Below are positions 23,057 through 31,119 of a DNA stretch of 35,273 nt, piece after piece. Made by a program: the position numbers and the translations under genes. The stretch's first letter is position 1. Each line of letters opens with the position of its first letter. The notes below the pieces were generated by a model, which ran no database searches, was not told the origin of the DNA, and saw only the letters and a program-made list of their open reading frames with translations. The stretch is from Streptomyces carpinensis (GTDB lineage: Bacteria > Actinomycetota > Actinomycetes > Streptomycetales > Streptomycetaceae): the NCBI RefSeq assembly GCF_002154505.1, contig NZ_MUBM01000078.1, forward strand, positions 1-35,273, given 5' to 3'.

Positions 23057-23985
23057 CTACAGCCGCCTGATTGACTGCCCGAGAATGCGTTCGATGCGTT
23101 TCACCAGGCGTGCGTTGAGTCGGGCCCGGGCTGCTCTCGCCGAGGCGACCACGTCGGTCAGCTCGGCACAGACTTCACGGCGCTCATCAGAGTCGACGTC
23201 ACCGCCGCCGAGCCGCAGGATCGCTGCCCGTACCTGGCCTGTCCCCGCAGCAAGCAATTGCAGGACACACAAGTTGAGCCAGAACCAGTAGTCATGTGCA
23301 AACACCTCCCCCGCGTACATAGCCATTCCGGGCATCGTCGGCGTGCCCGTACCCGGTGGTTCAGGCGACAGCCATGCGGGCGTGGGGGTCTCAGTGTGCG
23401 TCCCGAGCAGGGCGGCGCAGAGGGCGGCGGCCAGTAGGGGGACGGCGCAGTGGCCGCCGAGCGGGCCGGCCAGGGCGGTGCCTGCGGCCAGGCCCAGGCG
23501 GATGGCACTGGCCATCCAGCCGACGGCCTCGGTGTCCGTTCCGTGCGGGGCGAGCGCTGTCGCGCGGCTGGGTGTAGGGCTCGGCCTCGGGCGGGTGCCC
23601 CCGGCGACGGCCCGCTGGCGCACGGTCTCGGCGTCGAACTCCAGGCCCAGCAGGATGGCGAGGTTGCTGATCCACAGCCAGACGAGGAAGACGATGACGC
23701 CGGCCATCGTGCCGTAGGTCTTCTTGCAGGCGGCGAAGTTGGCGACGCAGAACGCACGGCCGGCGGAGGCGGCCATCCAGATCACCAGAGCCAGGAACTG
23801 CCTGACGTCACCCAGCGGAACCCCTTCACCTTCGCGTTGAGGCTCGCCCAGTCCAGGATCGCGATCATTACCGTGACCAGCAGGATGAGGACCGGCCACT
23901 TCGAGATACCGCACACGGTCAGCGCCGTGTCCCCGATCCCGAGCGTCTGCCGGCCTCGCGGGCCAGGGAGCCGGTGAAGTGACCG
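23057..23985 (-). pseudogene. YihY/BrkB-family membrane protein, 5'-truncated with frameshifts
   Basis: Minus-strand segments in different frames read TLGIGDTALTVCGISKWPVL, LILLVTVMIAILDWASLNAK and KVKGFRW (about 23800-23945). After a shift near 23800 follow FLALVIWMAASAGRAFCVAN, KTYGTMAGVIVFLVWLWISN and LAILLGLEFDAETVRQRAVA. These are the last three membrane helices and signature of the YihY/BrkB inner-membrane family, where GTMAGVIVFLVWLWI is highly conserved. A second shift lies near 23945. The N-terminal helices are lost. After AVAGG the frame continues for about 170 more residues with two further hydrophobic stretches and a basic helical end (RLNARLVKRIERILGQ), which is not usual for the family. 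It may be a fusion to another relic. Confidence 0.65.
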
Positions 23986-24238
23986 GACTGCCGTATTCGA
24001 GGATCTCACCGCGGAAGCTGGCGTGACCGTGGAAGGCACGGGAGGATGCCCGGCCGGAACATGCCGCAGCTGGTCACCAGGGTGGGCGGGGAGCCGCTCC
24101 CGCTGCCGCCTGAGTCGGCGGTGGCTACCCGTGCATCGCGACTGTTCCACGCCGGCTCCATCGCACGGCCGGAATCGCGCCTACCCGCTCCGGCTCAACC
24201 TGATTGGGAAGCGATGAAGCGGCTGGATGCGCCCAAAA

Positions 24239-24943
24239 TCAGTTACTTGCCACGCCGGACCCCGCGTGTCGGCCGCTGATGGGCAGACCCGCCAGTAGAG
24301 CCCGCCGGCTTGCCCTGACGTGCTCACGCATCACCTGCTCGGCACTGTCGCCGTCCTTTGCCAGGATCAGCTCCAGGACCAAGTGATGCTCCCGGTCGGA
24401 CTGGGTGGCGCGGCCCGGCTGACTCAGTGAGGTCATCACCAGCCGGGCGTACGCCAGCTGATTCATCAACATTCGGTAGTGGGCCTGCAACTTTGTGTTG
24501 TCGGCGCCGGCCACGAGCAGATCGTGGAACTCGTGAACGAGCTCTGCGTATCGCTCCCGGTCGTCCCGCTCCACCGCTTCATCGGCCTCGCGCAGGTTTC
24601 GCTCGAGTAGGTCGATCTCCGGGACGCGGCCGCGCTGGGCGAGGAGGCGGGCGGCCGCGCCCTCGATGAGTTCCTTCATCTCGAAGAGTTCCGTGATCTC
24701 ACGGCGGGAGGGGATGGTGACGAACGTCCCGACGCGGGGCCGGATCTCGACCAGCCCTTCCGTCTGTAGCTGTTTGAGGGCTTCGCGCACCGGCGTACGG
24801 CTCACGCCGAACTCGTCCGCGAGGGCCAGCTCCGAGAGCGGAGCTCCAGGTTCGATGTCGCCCTTGATGATGCGCCTGCGCATCTCGGCGATCACCGTGG
24901 CCTGCATCGATCCGTTCTTCGGTTCGCTCTTCGCGCGATTCAC
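24239..24943 (-). CDS. GntR-family regulator with FCD domain
   Basis: 234 residues if translation starts at GTG 24943, which has an excellent GGAGGAG site 6 bases upstream. An ATG at 24982 overlapping the flavin reductase stop (ATGA) is the in-frame alternative. The wHTH covers about 15-77: RRRIIKGDIEPGAPLSELAL, EFGVSRTPVREALKQLQTEG and the wing RPRVGTFVTIP. The FCD ligand domain (about 85-220) has the expected E-M-K-E-L-I-E-G-A-A start, EFHDLLVAGADN and the EHHLVLELILAKD His region that usually binds a metal and carboxylate ligand. It is encoded in the leftward arm of cluster 2 and probably senses a pathway acid. Confidence 0.88.
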   Translation of the reverse strand: MNRAKSEPKNGSMQATVIAEMRRRIIKGDIEPGAPLSELALADEFGVSRTPVREALKQLQTEGLVEIRPRVGTFVTIPSRREITELFEMKELIEGAAARLLAQRGRVPEIDLLERNLREADEAVERDDRERYAELVHEFHDLLVAGADNTKLQAHYRMLMNQLAYARLVMTSLSQPGRATQSDREHHLVLELILAKDGDSAEQVMREHVRASRRALLAGLPISGRHAGSGVASN

Positions 24944-24978
24944 CGAGTACTCCTCCATCTCCCGTACTGCCCGCTGAA

Positions 24979-25482
24979 TCATCCCAGAGGTGTGAGCGCG
25001 CCGCCGTCGAAGAACTTGCCCGCGCTGTAGACCATGGGATGGCGCTCGGCGACTGCGGCGTGCACCACTCGGCAGATGAAGATCGTGTGCGTACTGGCCT
25101 GGAGCCGCTCGCGGATCTGCACTTCCATCTGTGCGCTGCTGCGGGCGATCAGCGGGCTGCCGAACGGGCCGCTCTCCCAGTCGAGGTCCTTGAACTTGTC
25201 GGCGGCTTTGCTCGCGAACGTGCCGACGACGTCGAGTTGATCGGTGGACAGGATGTTGATCGCGAGGTGGTCCGCCCGGAACAGGCAGTCGTGGGTGGAC
25301 GAGGTGTGCTGGACGCACACCATCACGGTGGGAGGGTCGAGAGAGATGCTCGAGAATGCGTTGACGGCCAGCCCTCTGGGGGTTTCCCCGTCCATCGCGG
25401 TCACGACCGTGACGCCGGTGACGAACTGCCGGTTGACCTGCTTCATCACGTCGATTTCGGGGGTCGGGGCAAGCGCGGCCAT
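24979..25482 (-). CDS. Flavin reductase-like (FMN) protein, partner of the flavin monooxygenase
   Basis: 167 residues from ATG 25482, chosen because AGGAG lies 7 bases upstream; an ATG six codons earlier lacks this. Residues 10-165 form the split-barrel flavin reductase domain: MKQVNRQFVTGVTVVTAMDG, GLAVNAFSSISLDPPTVMVC and FRADHLAINILSTDQ. The end is VYSAGKFFDGG. It supplies reduced FMN or FAD using NAD(P)H. The luciferase-like monooxygenase at 30076 in the divergent operon needs such a reductase, so the two form a two-component monooxygenase. The layout matches other split flavin monooxygenase loci (for example rutA/rutF). Confidence 0.87.
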   Translation of the reverse strand: MAALAPTPEIDVMKQVNRQFVTGVTVVTAMDGETPRGLAVNAFSSISLDPPTVMVCVQHTSSTHDCLFRADHLAINILSTDQLDVVGTFASKAADKFKDLDWESGPFGSPLIARSSAQMEVQIRERLQASTHTIFICRVVHAAVAERHPMVYSAGKFFDGGALTPLG

Positions 25483-25508
25483 GAGGGTGCTCCTAGTCAT
25501 CTTGATCG

Positions 25509-25934
25509 TCAGTCCTGTCCCACACTGATGATGCCGAGTGCCGAGAGCAGAGCGCGGGGATCCCACGTCACATGCTCCTCGACGACGCGGTCCGCCTGGA
25601 ACCGGGCGAACGTGGCGCCGCTTACCTCGACGCGCCGCTTGGTGGGCGGGACACCGAGGAACGAATTCACGTGGGTTCCGCTGCTGTGCCAGCGGATCGC
25701 GGCCCTGTCACCTTCGACCACGATGTCGTCGATGGTGGTGGTCAGGTCAGGGAACGCCGCTCGCGTGGAGACGATCGCCGCCTTGAAGGCCTCCAGGTTC
25801 TGCGGGTGCGGGTCTGTCCCGTGGCGCAGGTAGGCCGGACTCAGCAACGCGTCGAGGGCATCGACGTCACCGTGCCCCCATGCCTCGGCCCATACCTTTT
25901 CGATGAGTTCTCGACGGGCGTCGATGTGCGCCAT
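25509..25934 (-). CDS. NTF2/SnoaL-like protein (ester cyclase type)
   Basis: 141 residues, ATG 25934 with GGGAGGAG 5-6 bases upstream. The fold is visible from IEKVWAEAWGHGDVDALDAL to PAYLRHGT, FPDLTTTIDDIVVEGDRAAI and the conserved cone-fold strand RWHSSGTHVNSFLGVPPTKR. This matches the SnoaL-like polyketide cyclase/ester cyclase group of NTF2 folds. Members include cyclases, isomerases, hydratases and binding proteins, so the name is not a functional proof. As first gene of the leftward arm of cluster 2 it is probably co-regulated with the flavin reductase, 26 bases away, and may act on an unstable ring-opened intermediate. Confidence 0.8.
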   Translation of the reverse strand: MAHIDARRELIEKVWAEAWGHGDVDALDALLSPAYLRHGTDPHPQNLEAFKAAIVSTRAAFPDLTTTIDDIVVEGDRAAIRWHSSGTHVNSFLGVPPTKRRVEVSGATFARFQADRVVEEHVTWDPRALLSALGIISVGQD

Positions 25935-26400
25935 CTTTTCTCCTCCCACGGTGGCGGCATTGTGGAGTGCGGTCGGTCCGCCGGTAGGAACCGGCGTGCC
26001 GGCACGCTGCTGGAGGTGCCGAGCTGTACGGCGGAAGCGGAACCGTGCTCGTCCCCTCCGCCGGCGCCTTCGGCTGTGCCGTTCGTGGTGGTTTCTTCCC
26101 TGGCCCCCATGGCTGTGGGGCGCTGTTTCCACAACCCGTCCAAGGATGAAAGACACGAACTCCAAGGTCCCATGAGACCCGGCATCCGGCCCGCACTGGC
26201 ATACAAGAAGCAGTAAGGCATGCCAGGGATGGAGCGTCAAGAGTTCGGGGGCATCGAATCACCCAACGACCTCGCTACCTCCCAAACATCCAGTTCATAG
26301 GTACTTTCTTAGCGACCGGCTCGGGCACTTCAGGGGCCGAGGAAGCCGTTGCGCTCAACCCCTTGACCGGTCTGGGAATGGATGCCTATGGTCCTGTGCC
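25935..26400. other. Divergent control region of cluster 2
   Basis: 466 bases without a credible gene between the NTF2-like gene and the first DUF1185 gene. A rightward promoter at 26363-26392 is listed separately. On the minus strand TTGACG (26240-26235) could be a -35 box for the leftward arm, but I see no good -10 partner at normal spacing. The region presumably carries the GntR operator, for which I found no clear palindrome. Confidence 0.5.
26363..26392 (+). promoter_or_regulatory. Strong promoter for the rightward arm of cluster 2, probably giving a leaderless mRNA
   Basis: TTGACC (26363-26368) and TATGGT (26387-26392) are 18 bases apart, a very good vegetative-type match. The ATG of the next gene is only 8 bases after the -10 box, where transcription itself should begin. 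No ribosome site precedes that ATG, which agrees with leaderless translation, common in actinobacteria. Confidence 0.6.
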
Positions 26401-27027
26401 ATGCAAGAGAGCTTGGAACAACCTGACGAGAGCATCGGTCTCCGCAAGCTCGTGCTCTACCGGGATGTCGTCTTCACCGAGGCGGGCGAGACACCCGCGC
26501 GGCCCGTGCAGCGCGCCAGCGTCGCCGCGGTCATACGGAATCCATGGGTGGGCTCCGGCCCTTCGACCGACCTGTCCATGGAGCAAGCTCGCATCGCTCC
26601 GGTGCTCGCGAAGCTGCTGACCGACCGGCTCATCGCGTCCATGGGCGGTGCGGACGAGATCGAAGCGTTCGGCAAGGCCGCCATAGTCGGCACGACGGGC
26701 GAGATCGAGCACGCCGGGGCACTCATCCACACCCCGTACTTCGGGAACCTGGTGAGAGAGTTCCTCCAGGGCGAGTCCATCATCTGTTTCGCCGACACGC
26801 GCGCCGAGGCCGGAGAGACATTGATCGTCCCTCTCTGGCACAAGACACATGCCGCGACACGCAGCCACTACCAGACCATCAGCGCCCGCGTACCCGACGC
26901 GCCGCGTGCGGACGAGATCGTCGTCATCGCAGCCGCGTCGACGGGGCCGCGGCCGCACCCCCGTATCGGGGACCGCATGACCGACCCCGTAGTCACCACC
27001 GAAACCCTGGAGGCTGTTCCCTCATGA
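26401..27027 (+). CDS. Amino acid synthesis family protein (DUF1185 / PF06684), copy 1
   Basis: 208 residues from ATG 26401, a probable leaderless start. The body matches the DUF1185 family: IGLRKLVLYRDVVFTEAGE, VAAVIRNPWVGSG, EAFGKAAIVGTTGEIEHAGA and LIHTPYFGNLVREFL, then IVPLWHKTHAATRSHYQTIS and PRADEIVVIAAAS. The family name comes from genome context only and no reaction is established to my knowledge. The following gene is a paralogue with the same landmarks, so the two may form a mixed complex. Position at the head of a catabolic operon suggests an early or central pathway step. The last 25 residues are an extra tail. Confidence 0.85.
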   Translation: MQESLEQPDESIGLRKLVLYRDVVFTEAGETPARPVQRASVAAVIRNPWVGSGPSTDLSMEQARIAPVLAKLLTDRLIASMGGADEIEAFGKAAIVGTTGEIEHAGALIHTPYFGNLVREFLQGESIICFADTRAEAGETLIVPLWHKTHAATRSHYQTISARVPDAPRADEIVVIAAASTGPRPHPRIGDRMTDPVVTTETLEAVPS

Positions 27028-27575
27028 GCGTCCGCAAGATCGTGACCGTCGTCGAAGAGATCCGCGCGGAGGGTGGCCGAGAGGTGACCCGCCCCGCTCG
27101 CGTCGCCGTCGTCGCAGCGGTGATCGAGAATCCCTGGGCTGGTCAGGGCTTCGTCGAGGATCTCGGCCCCGGCATCGACGCGCATGCCTCCGACCTCGGC
27201 GCGCTGCTGGCCCCGGCGGTTCTCGACGCCCTCGGTGAGCCTGCGGAGGCGTACGGCAAGGCCGCCATCGTCGGCCTGGACGGCGAGATCGAGCACGGCT
27301 CCGGTCTGATCCACACCCTCAAGTTCGGCGACCACTTCCGCAAGGCGGCCAATGCGACCACCCTGCTGCCCGCGGTCGAAAAGCGCGGGCCCGCGGGCGT
27401 GGTCTTCGACATCCCGCTCAAGCACATCACCGACGCCACGATCCGCTCGCACCACCAGAGCTTCGAGGTCCGGATCAGCGATGCCCCGCACCCGAACGAG
27501 ATCGTCATCGCGCTCGCCGCCGCCGCTCAGGGACGCCCCCAGCAGCGCCTGGCGCCGCTCACGACCGAACAGTAG
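27024..27575 (+). CDS. Amino acid synthesis family protein (DUF1185 / PF06684), copy 2
   Basis: 183 residues, ATG 27024 overlapping the previous stop by four bases (ATGA), so translation is coupled. Matching motifs are VRKIVTVVEEIRAEGGREV, VAVVAAVIENPWAGQGFVED, EAYGKAAIVGLDGEIEHGSG and LIHTLKFGDHFRKA, plus FDIPLKHITDATIRSHHQSF and PNEIVIALAAA. It is shorter and closer to the family core than copy 1. Conserved ENPW/RNPW, GEIEH and H-T/S-H motifs are shared by both copies and may form an active site. Function unknown; see copy 1. Confidence 0.87.
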   Translation: MSVRKIVTVVEEIRAEGGREVTRPARVAVVAAVIENPWAGQGFVEDLGPGIDAHASDLGALLAPAVLDALGEPAEAYGKAAIVGLDGEIEHGSGLIHTLKFGDHFRKAANATTLLPAVEKRGPAGVVFDIPLKHITDATIRSHHQSFEVRISDAPHPNEIVIALAAAAQGRPQQRLAPLTTEQ

Positions 27576-27581
27576 GTGCTC

Positions 27582-28313
27582 ATGAGCAAGCCGACCGTGG
27601 TCCTGCTGCACGGCGTCGGACTCGACCACACCATGTGGGAACCCACCGCCGCGCTCCTGGCCGACCGCTTCACCGTGATCACCCCCGACCTGCCGGGCCA
27701 CGGCACCCGCCCGCCGGTGCCCGACGGAGTGATCCTCGCAGACCTGGCCGACGGGGTGGCGGATGAGATCCCGGCCGGATCGCACCTGGTCGGATTCTCG
27801 CTGGGAGCGCTCGTCGCCCAGCATCTGGCGCTGCACCGCCCCCAGCTGGTGGCGACCCTGACCTCGGTCAGCTCGGTGTGCGCCCGTACGGCCGAGGAGC
27901 GGGCCTCGGTCCTCGCCCGCCTGCGCACCGCGGAGGCCGACTTCAAGGCGAGCGCGGCCGCAAGCCTGAAGCGGTGGTACGACGGCACGGATGTCGACGC
28001 GGACCGGGTGGCCCGCACCGAGGCCACGCTGCTCGCCAATCACGTCGGCTCCTTCCTCGGCTGTTATCGCGTGTTCGCCTCGGCGGACGCGGAACTCGGA
28101 CCGCGCCTGGGCCGCATCGCCGTACCCGCACTCGCTGTGACGGGTGAAAACGATCCGGGCTCCACCCCCGAGATGACCCGGCGGCTCGCCGCCGCGCTTC
28201 CCGACTGCCGAGCGGTGGTCGTCCCCGAGGCGCGTCACATGCTGCCCATCGAGCGTCCCCAGGCGCTCGTCGACTCCCTCACCACCTTCCTCGGAGAGCG
28301 CGCACATGTCTGA
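27582..28313 (+). CDS. Alpha/beta hydrolase (enol-lactonase/esterase/amidase-like)
   Basis: 243 residues from ATG 27582; a GTG two codons earlier is possible. VVLLHGVGLDHTMWEP has the oxyanion-hole HG, DLPGHGTRPP follows strand 4, and VGFSLGALVAQHLAL carries nucleophile Ser73. EARHMLPIERPQ gives His219. The layout resembles 3-oxoadipate enol-lactonase (PcaD) and RutD-like hydrolases. In a flavin-monooxygenase ring-opening pathway it could hydrolyse an enamide, lactone or ester. It overlaps the next gene by 8 bases. Confidence 0.87.
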   Translation: MSKPTVVLLHGVGLDHTMWEPTAALLADRFTVITPDLPGHGTRPPVPDGVILADLADGVADEIPAGSHLVGFSLGALVAQHLALHRPQLVATLTSVSSVCARTAEERASVLARLRTAEADFKASAAASLKRWYDGTDVDADRVARTEATLLANHVGSFLGCYRVFASADAELGPRLGRIAVPALAVTGENDPGSTPEMTRRLAAALPDCRAVVVPEARHMLPIERPQALVDSLTTFLGERAHV

Positions 28314-29793
28314 CCTCACCACGCTGCAGCACTTCATCGGCGGGGAGCCGGCGGAGCCCGCGTCGGGCGATTACTTCGAGAGCACCAACCCGGCCACCCG
28401 CGAGGTCCTCTACCGGGCCGCGCGCGGCGACGCGACCGACATCGACCGGGCCGTCGCCTCCGCGAAGAAAACCTTCGAAGACCCGCGCTGGCGCGATCTC
28501 AGCCAGACGCGGCGGGGTCACCTGCTGCGCCGCCTCGGTGACCTGATCGCCGAGAACGCCGAAGATCTCGCCCGGATGGAGACCCAGGACAACGGCAAGC
28601 TGCTGCGCGAGATGCGAGGGCAGCTGGCCACCTTGCCGGAGTACTACCATTACTACGCCGGACTCGCCGACAAGATCCACGGCGACTTCATCCCCACCTC
28701 CGACCGCCAGGTGCTGAACTACACGGCCCGGGAGCCGCTGGGGGTTGTCGGGGCGATCACGCCCTGGAACTCCCCCCTGACGCTGACCAGCAGCAAGCTG
28801 GCCCCTGCCCTCTGCACCGGCAACACCGTCGTGATCAAGCCCTCCGAATACACCTCGGCCACCGTCCTCAGGCTCGCCGAGCTCGCGCTCGAGGCAGGGT
28901 TCCCGCCGGGAGCGGTGAACGTCGTCACCGGATTCGGGGCCGAAGCCGGACAGGCCCTGGTCGACCACCGCGACCTCGCGAAGATCTCCTTCACCGGAAG
29001 CACCGCCACCGGGGCCCGCATCGCCGCGGCGACCGCAAGCCGGTTCATCGGCTCCACGCTCGAGCTCGGCGGCAAGTCCCCCAACATCGTGTTCGAGGAC
29101 GCGAACATCCCGAACGCGGCGATGGGAGTCGTCGCCGGCATCTTCGCCGCCGCCGGACAGACCTGCATCGCCGGCAGCCGCGTCTTCGCCCACCGGTCGG
29201 TCTACGACGAGCTGCTCGAGCGCGTCGCCGAACGCGCCAAGACCATCCGCATCGGCGACCCTCTGGACGAGCAGACCGAGCTCGGCCCGCTGGCCTTCGC
29301 CGACCAGCGCGACAAGGTGGCCGGATACGTCGATCTCGGACGCAGCGAAGGCGCCCGGGTGCTGACCGGTGGGCACGCCACCGACGGCGGGCTCGGCGGC
29401 TACTTCTACGAGCCCACCATCCTCGTGGACGTCGACAACAGCATGCGCGTCGTACGCGAGGAGATCTTCGGCCCCGTCCTCGCCATCATGCCGTTCGACA
29501 CCGAGGACGAGGTCCTACGTCTGGCCAACGACACCGACTACGGGCTCGCGGCCGGCGTCTGGACGACGAACCTCGCCCGGGCACACCGGATGGCGGCACG
29601 ACTCGACGCCGGGACCGTCTGGGTCAACACCTACCGGGCCATGTCCCCCATGTCCCCGCGGCAGGGCTTCAAGACCAGCGGCGTCGGCGTCGAGCACGGC
29701 ACCGAGACCATCAAGGAGTACACGCGCCTCAAGAGCGTGTGGATCAACACCAGCGAGGAGCCTGTGGCCGATCCGTTCACCATGCGGAGCTGA
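28306..29793 (+). CDS. NAD(P)-dependent aldehyde dehydrogenase (semialdehyde type)
   Basis: 495 residues, ATG 28306 overlapping the hydrolase gene by 8 bases. Key residues are Asn155 in ITPWNSP, Glu253 in LELGGKSP and Cys287 in AAAGQTCIAGSR. FTGSTATGARIA (229-240) binds the nucleotide, and EEIFGPVLAIMPF is present. The family includes hydroxymuconic, succinic and betaine aldehyde dehydrogenases. Here it probably oxidises an aldehyde formed by ring opening to an acid that can enter central metabolism. It is as long as the cluster 1 ALDH but differs throughout, so the two are not a recent duplication. Confidence 0.92.
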   Translation: MSDLTTLQHFIGGEPAEPASGDYFESTNPATREVLYRAARGDATDIDRAVASAKKTFEDPRWRDLSQTRRGHLLRRLGDLIAENAEDLARMETQDNGKLLREMRGQLATLPEYYHYYAGLADKIHGDFIPTSDRQVLNYTAREPLGVVGAITPWNSPLTLTSSKLAPALCTGNTVVIKPSEYTSATVLRLAELALEAGFPPGAVNVVTGFGAEAGQALVDHRDLAKISFTGSTATGARIAAATASRFIGSTLELGGKSPNIVFEDANIPNAAMGVVAGIFAAAGQTCIAGSRVFAHRSVYDELLERVAERAKTIRIGDPLDEQTELGPLAFADQRDKVAGYVDLGRSEGARVLTGGHATDGGLGGYFYEPTILVDVDNSMRVVREEIFGPVLAIMPFDTEDEVLRLANDTDYGLAAGVWTTNLARAHRMAARLDAGTVWVNTYRAMSPMSPRQGFKTSGVGVEHGTETIKEYTRLKSVWINTSEEPVADPFTMRS

Positions 29794-29794
29794 C

Positions 29795-30079
29795 ATGCCG
29801 CAGGTCGCCATCACCCTCGCCGAAGGCCGCACTCCGGACCAGATCAGGGACCTGCTGCACGAAGTACACGCCGCCGTCCTCCGCACCACCAATACCAAGC
29901 CCGAATACATCCGTGTCGTCGTTCACGAGGTTCCCCGCTCCCACTGGGTCACCGGCGACGTCACCCTCACCGAGATGGACGCCGCCGGCACGGGACAGTC
30001 CGGCGCGACCACCGACGAACACACCGGCCAGGGCAAGAGCCGACACCTGACCGGCACGCAAGACGAGGAGCAGTCATGA
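29795..30079 (+). CDS. 4-oxalocrotonate tautomerase-like protein with C-terminal tail
   Basis: 94 residues, ATG 29795 one base after the ALDH stop. The start M-PQVAITLAEGRTPDQIRDL exposes Pro after Met removal, the catalytic base of the tautomerase superfamily. Arg12 and the strand YIRVVVHEVPRSHW (Arg40 region) match the family. The core ends near residue 60, the usual size, and a hydrophilic Thr/Gly/Gln tail of about 30 residues follows, perhaps disordered. It would convert an enol to a ketone, or hydrate/dehalogenate in divergent members. It overlaps the next gene by four bases (ATGA). Confidence 0.85.
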   Translation: MPQVAITLAEGRTPDQIRDLLHEVHAAVLRTTNTKPEYIRVVVHEVPRSHWVTGDVTLTEMDAAGTGQSGATTDEHTGQGKSRHLTGTQDEEQS

Positions 30080-31119
30080 GGTTTTCGTTGTTCGTGCACA
30101 TGGAGCGCTGGGACGAGGAGGTCAGCCACCGCCAGCTCTTCGAGAATCTCACCGAGCTGGCCCTGATGGCCGAGGCCGGCGGGTTCGGCACCGTGTGGAT
30201 CGGCGAGCACCACGCGATGGAATACACCATCTCCCCCAGCCCGATGCCGCTGCTCGCCAACCTGGCCGCGAAGACCTCGACCATCCGCCTCGGCGCCGGG
30301 ACCATCATCGCTCCGTTCTGGAACCCGATCCGGGCCGCCGGCGAATGCGCGCTGCTCGATGTCATCAGCAACGGCCGGATGGAGGTGGGGCTCGCCCGGG
30401 GCGCCTACCAGTTCGAGTTCGACCGGTTGGCGGGTGGGCTGTCGGCCCGCGACGGCGGCAAGCACCTTCGCGAGCTCGTGCCCGCCGTCCGGGCGCTCTG
30501 GCAGGGCGACTACGCCCACGACGGCGAGATCTGGCAGTTCCCGACCTCGACCAGCGTACCCAAGCCGGTGCAGCAGCCCACCCCGCCCATGTGGATCGCC
30601 GCCCGCGACCCCGACTCCCACGACTTCGCCGTCGCTCAGGGCTGCAACGTCATGGTCACCCCGCTCATGAAGGGGGACGAGGAAGTCGTCGACCTGAAGC
30701 GGAAGTTCGACACCGCCGTGGCCAACCACCCCGAAGTGCCGCGTCCCGAGCTGATGGTGCTGCGGCACACCCATGTCCACTCCCCCGACCAGCCCGACGG
30801 GTGGCGACCGGCCGCGGAGGCGATCGGCCGGTTCTACCGGACCTTCGACGCCTGGTTCGGCAACAAGACCACCCCGCAGAACGGGTTCCTCGCCCCCAGC
30901 CCCGAGTCGAAGTTCGCAGACCGCCCCGAGTTCGAACCGGAGTCGCTGCACAAGACAGCAATGATCGGCACCCCGGCCGAAATCATCGAACGGCTGCGCA
31001 CCTATCAGGAGCTCGGCATCGACGAGTACAGCTTCTGGATCGACACCAGCCTGCCCCACGAGGAGAAGCGCAGGTCGTTGGAGCTGTTCATCAAGGAAGT
31101 CGCACCGGCGTTCCAGTAA
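30076..31119 (+). CDS. LLM-class (bacterial luciferase-like) flavin-dependent monooxygenase
   Basis: 347 residues, ATG 30076, overlapping the tautomerase stop. The TIM-barrel LLM fold is recognised by MRFSLFVHMERWDEE, EAGGFGTVWIGEHHAMEYTI, STIRLGAGTIIAPFWNPIRA and LDVISNGRMEVGLARGAYQF. TPPMWIAARDPDSHDFA and MIGTPAEIIERLRTYQELGI complete the family. Such enzymes use reduced FMN from a separate reductase to oxygenate the substrate; the reductase is encoded at 24979 in the divergent arm. Relatives open pyrimidine (RutA), pyridine or pyrazine rings, or oxidise sulphonates and alkanes. With an NCS1 permease downstream, an N-heterocycle is the best guess. Confidence 0.9.
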   Translation: MRFSLFVHMERWDEEVSHRQLFENLTELALMAEAGGFGTVWIGEHHAMEYTISPSPMPLLANLAAKTSTIRLGAGTIIAPFWNPIRAAGECALLDVISNGRMEVGLARGAYQFEFDRLAGGLSARDGGKHLRELVPAVRALWQGDYAHDGEIWQFPTSTSVPKPVQQPTPPMWIAARDPDSHDFAVAQGCNVMVTPLMKGDEEVVDLKRKFDTAVANHPEVPRPELMVLRHTHVHSPDQPDGWRPAAEAIGRFYRTFDAWFGNKTTPQNGFLAPSPESKFADRPEFEPESLHKTAMIGTPAEIIERLRTYQELGIDEYSFWIDTSLPHEEKRRSLELFIKEVAPAFQ

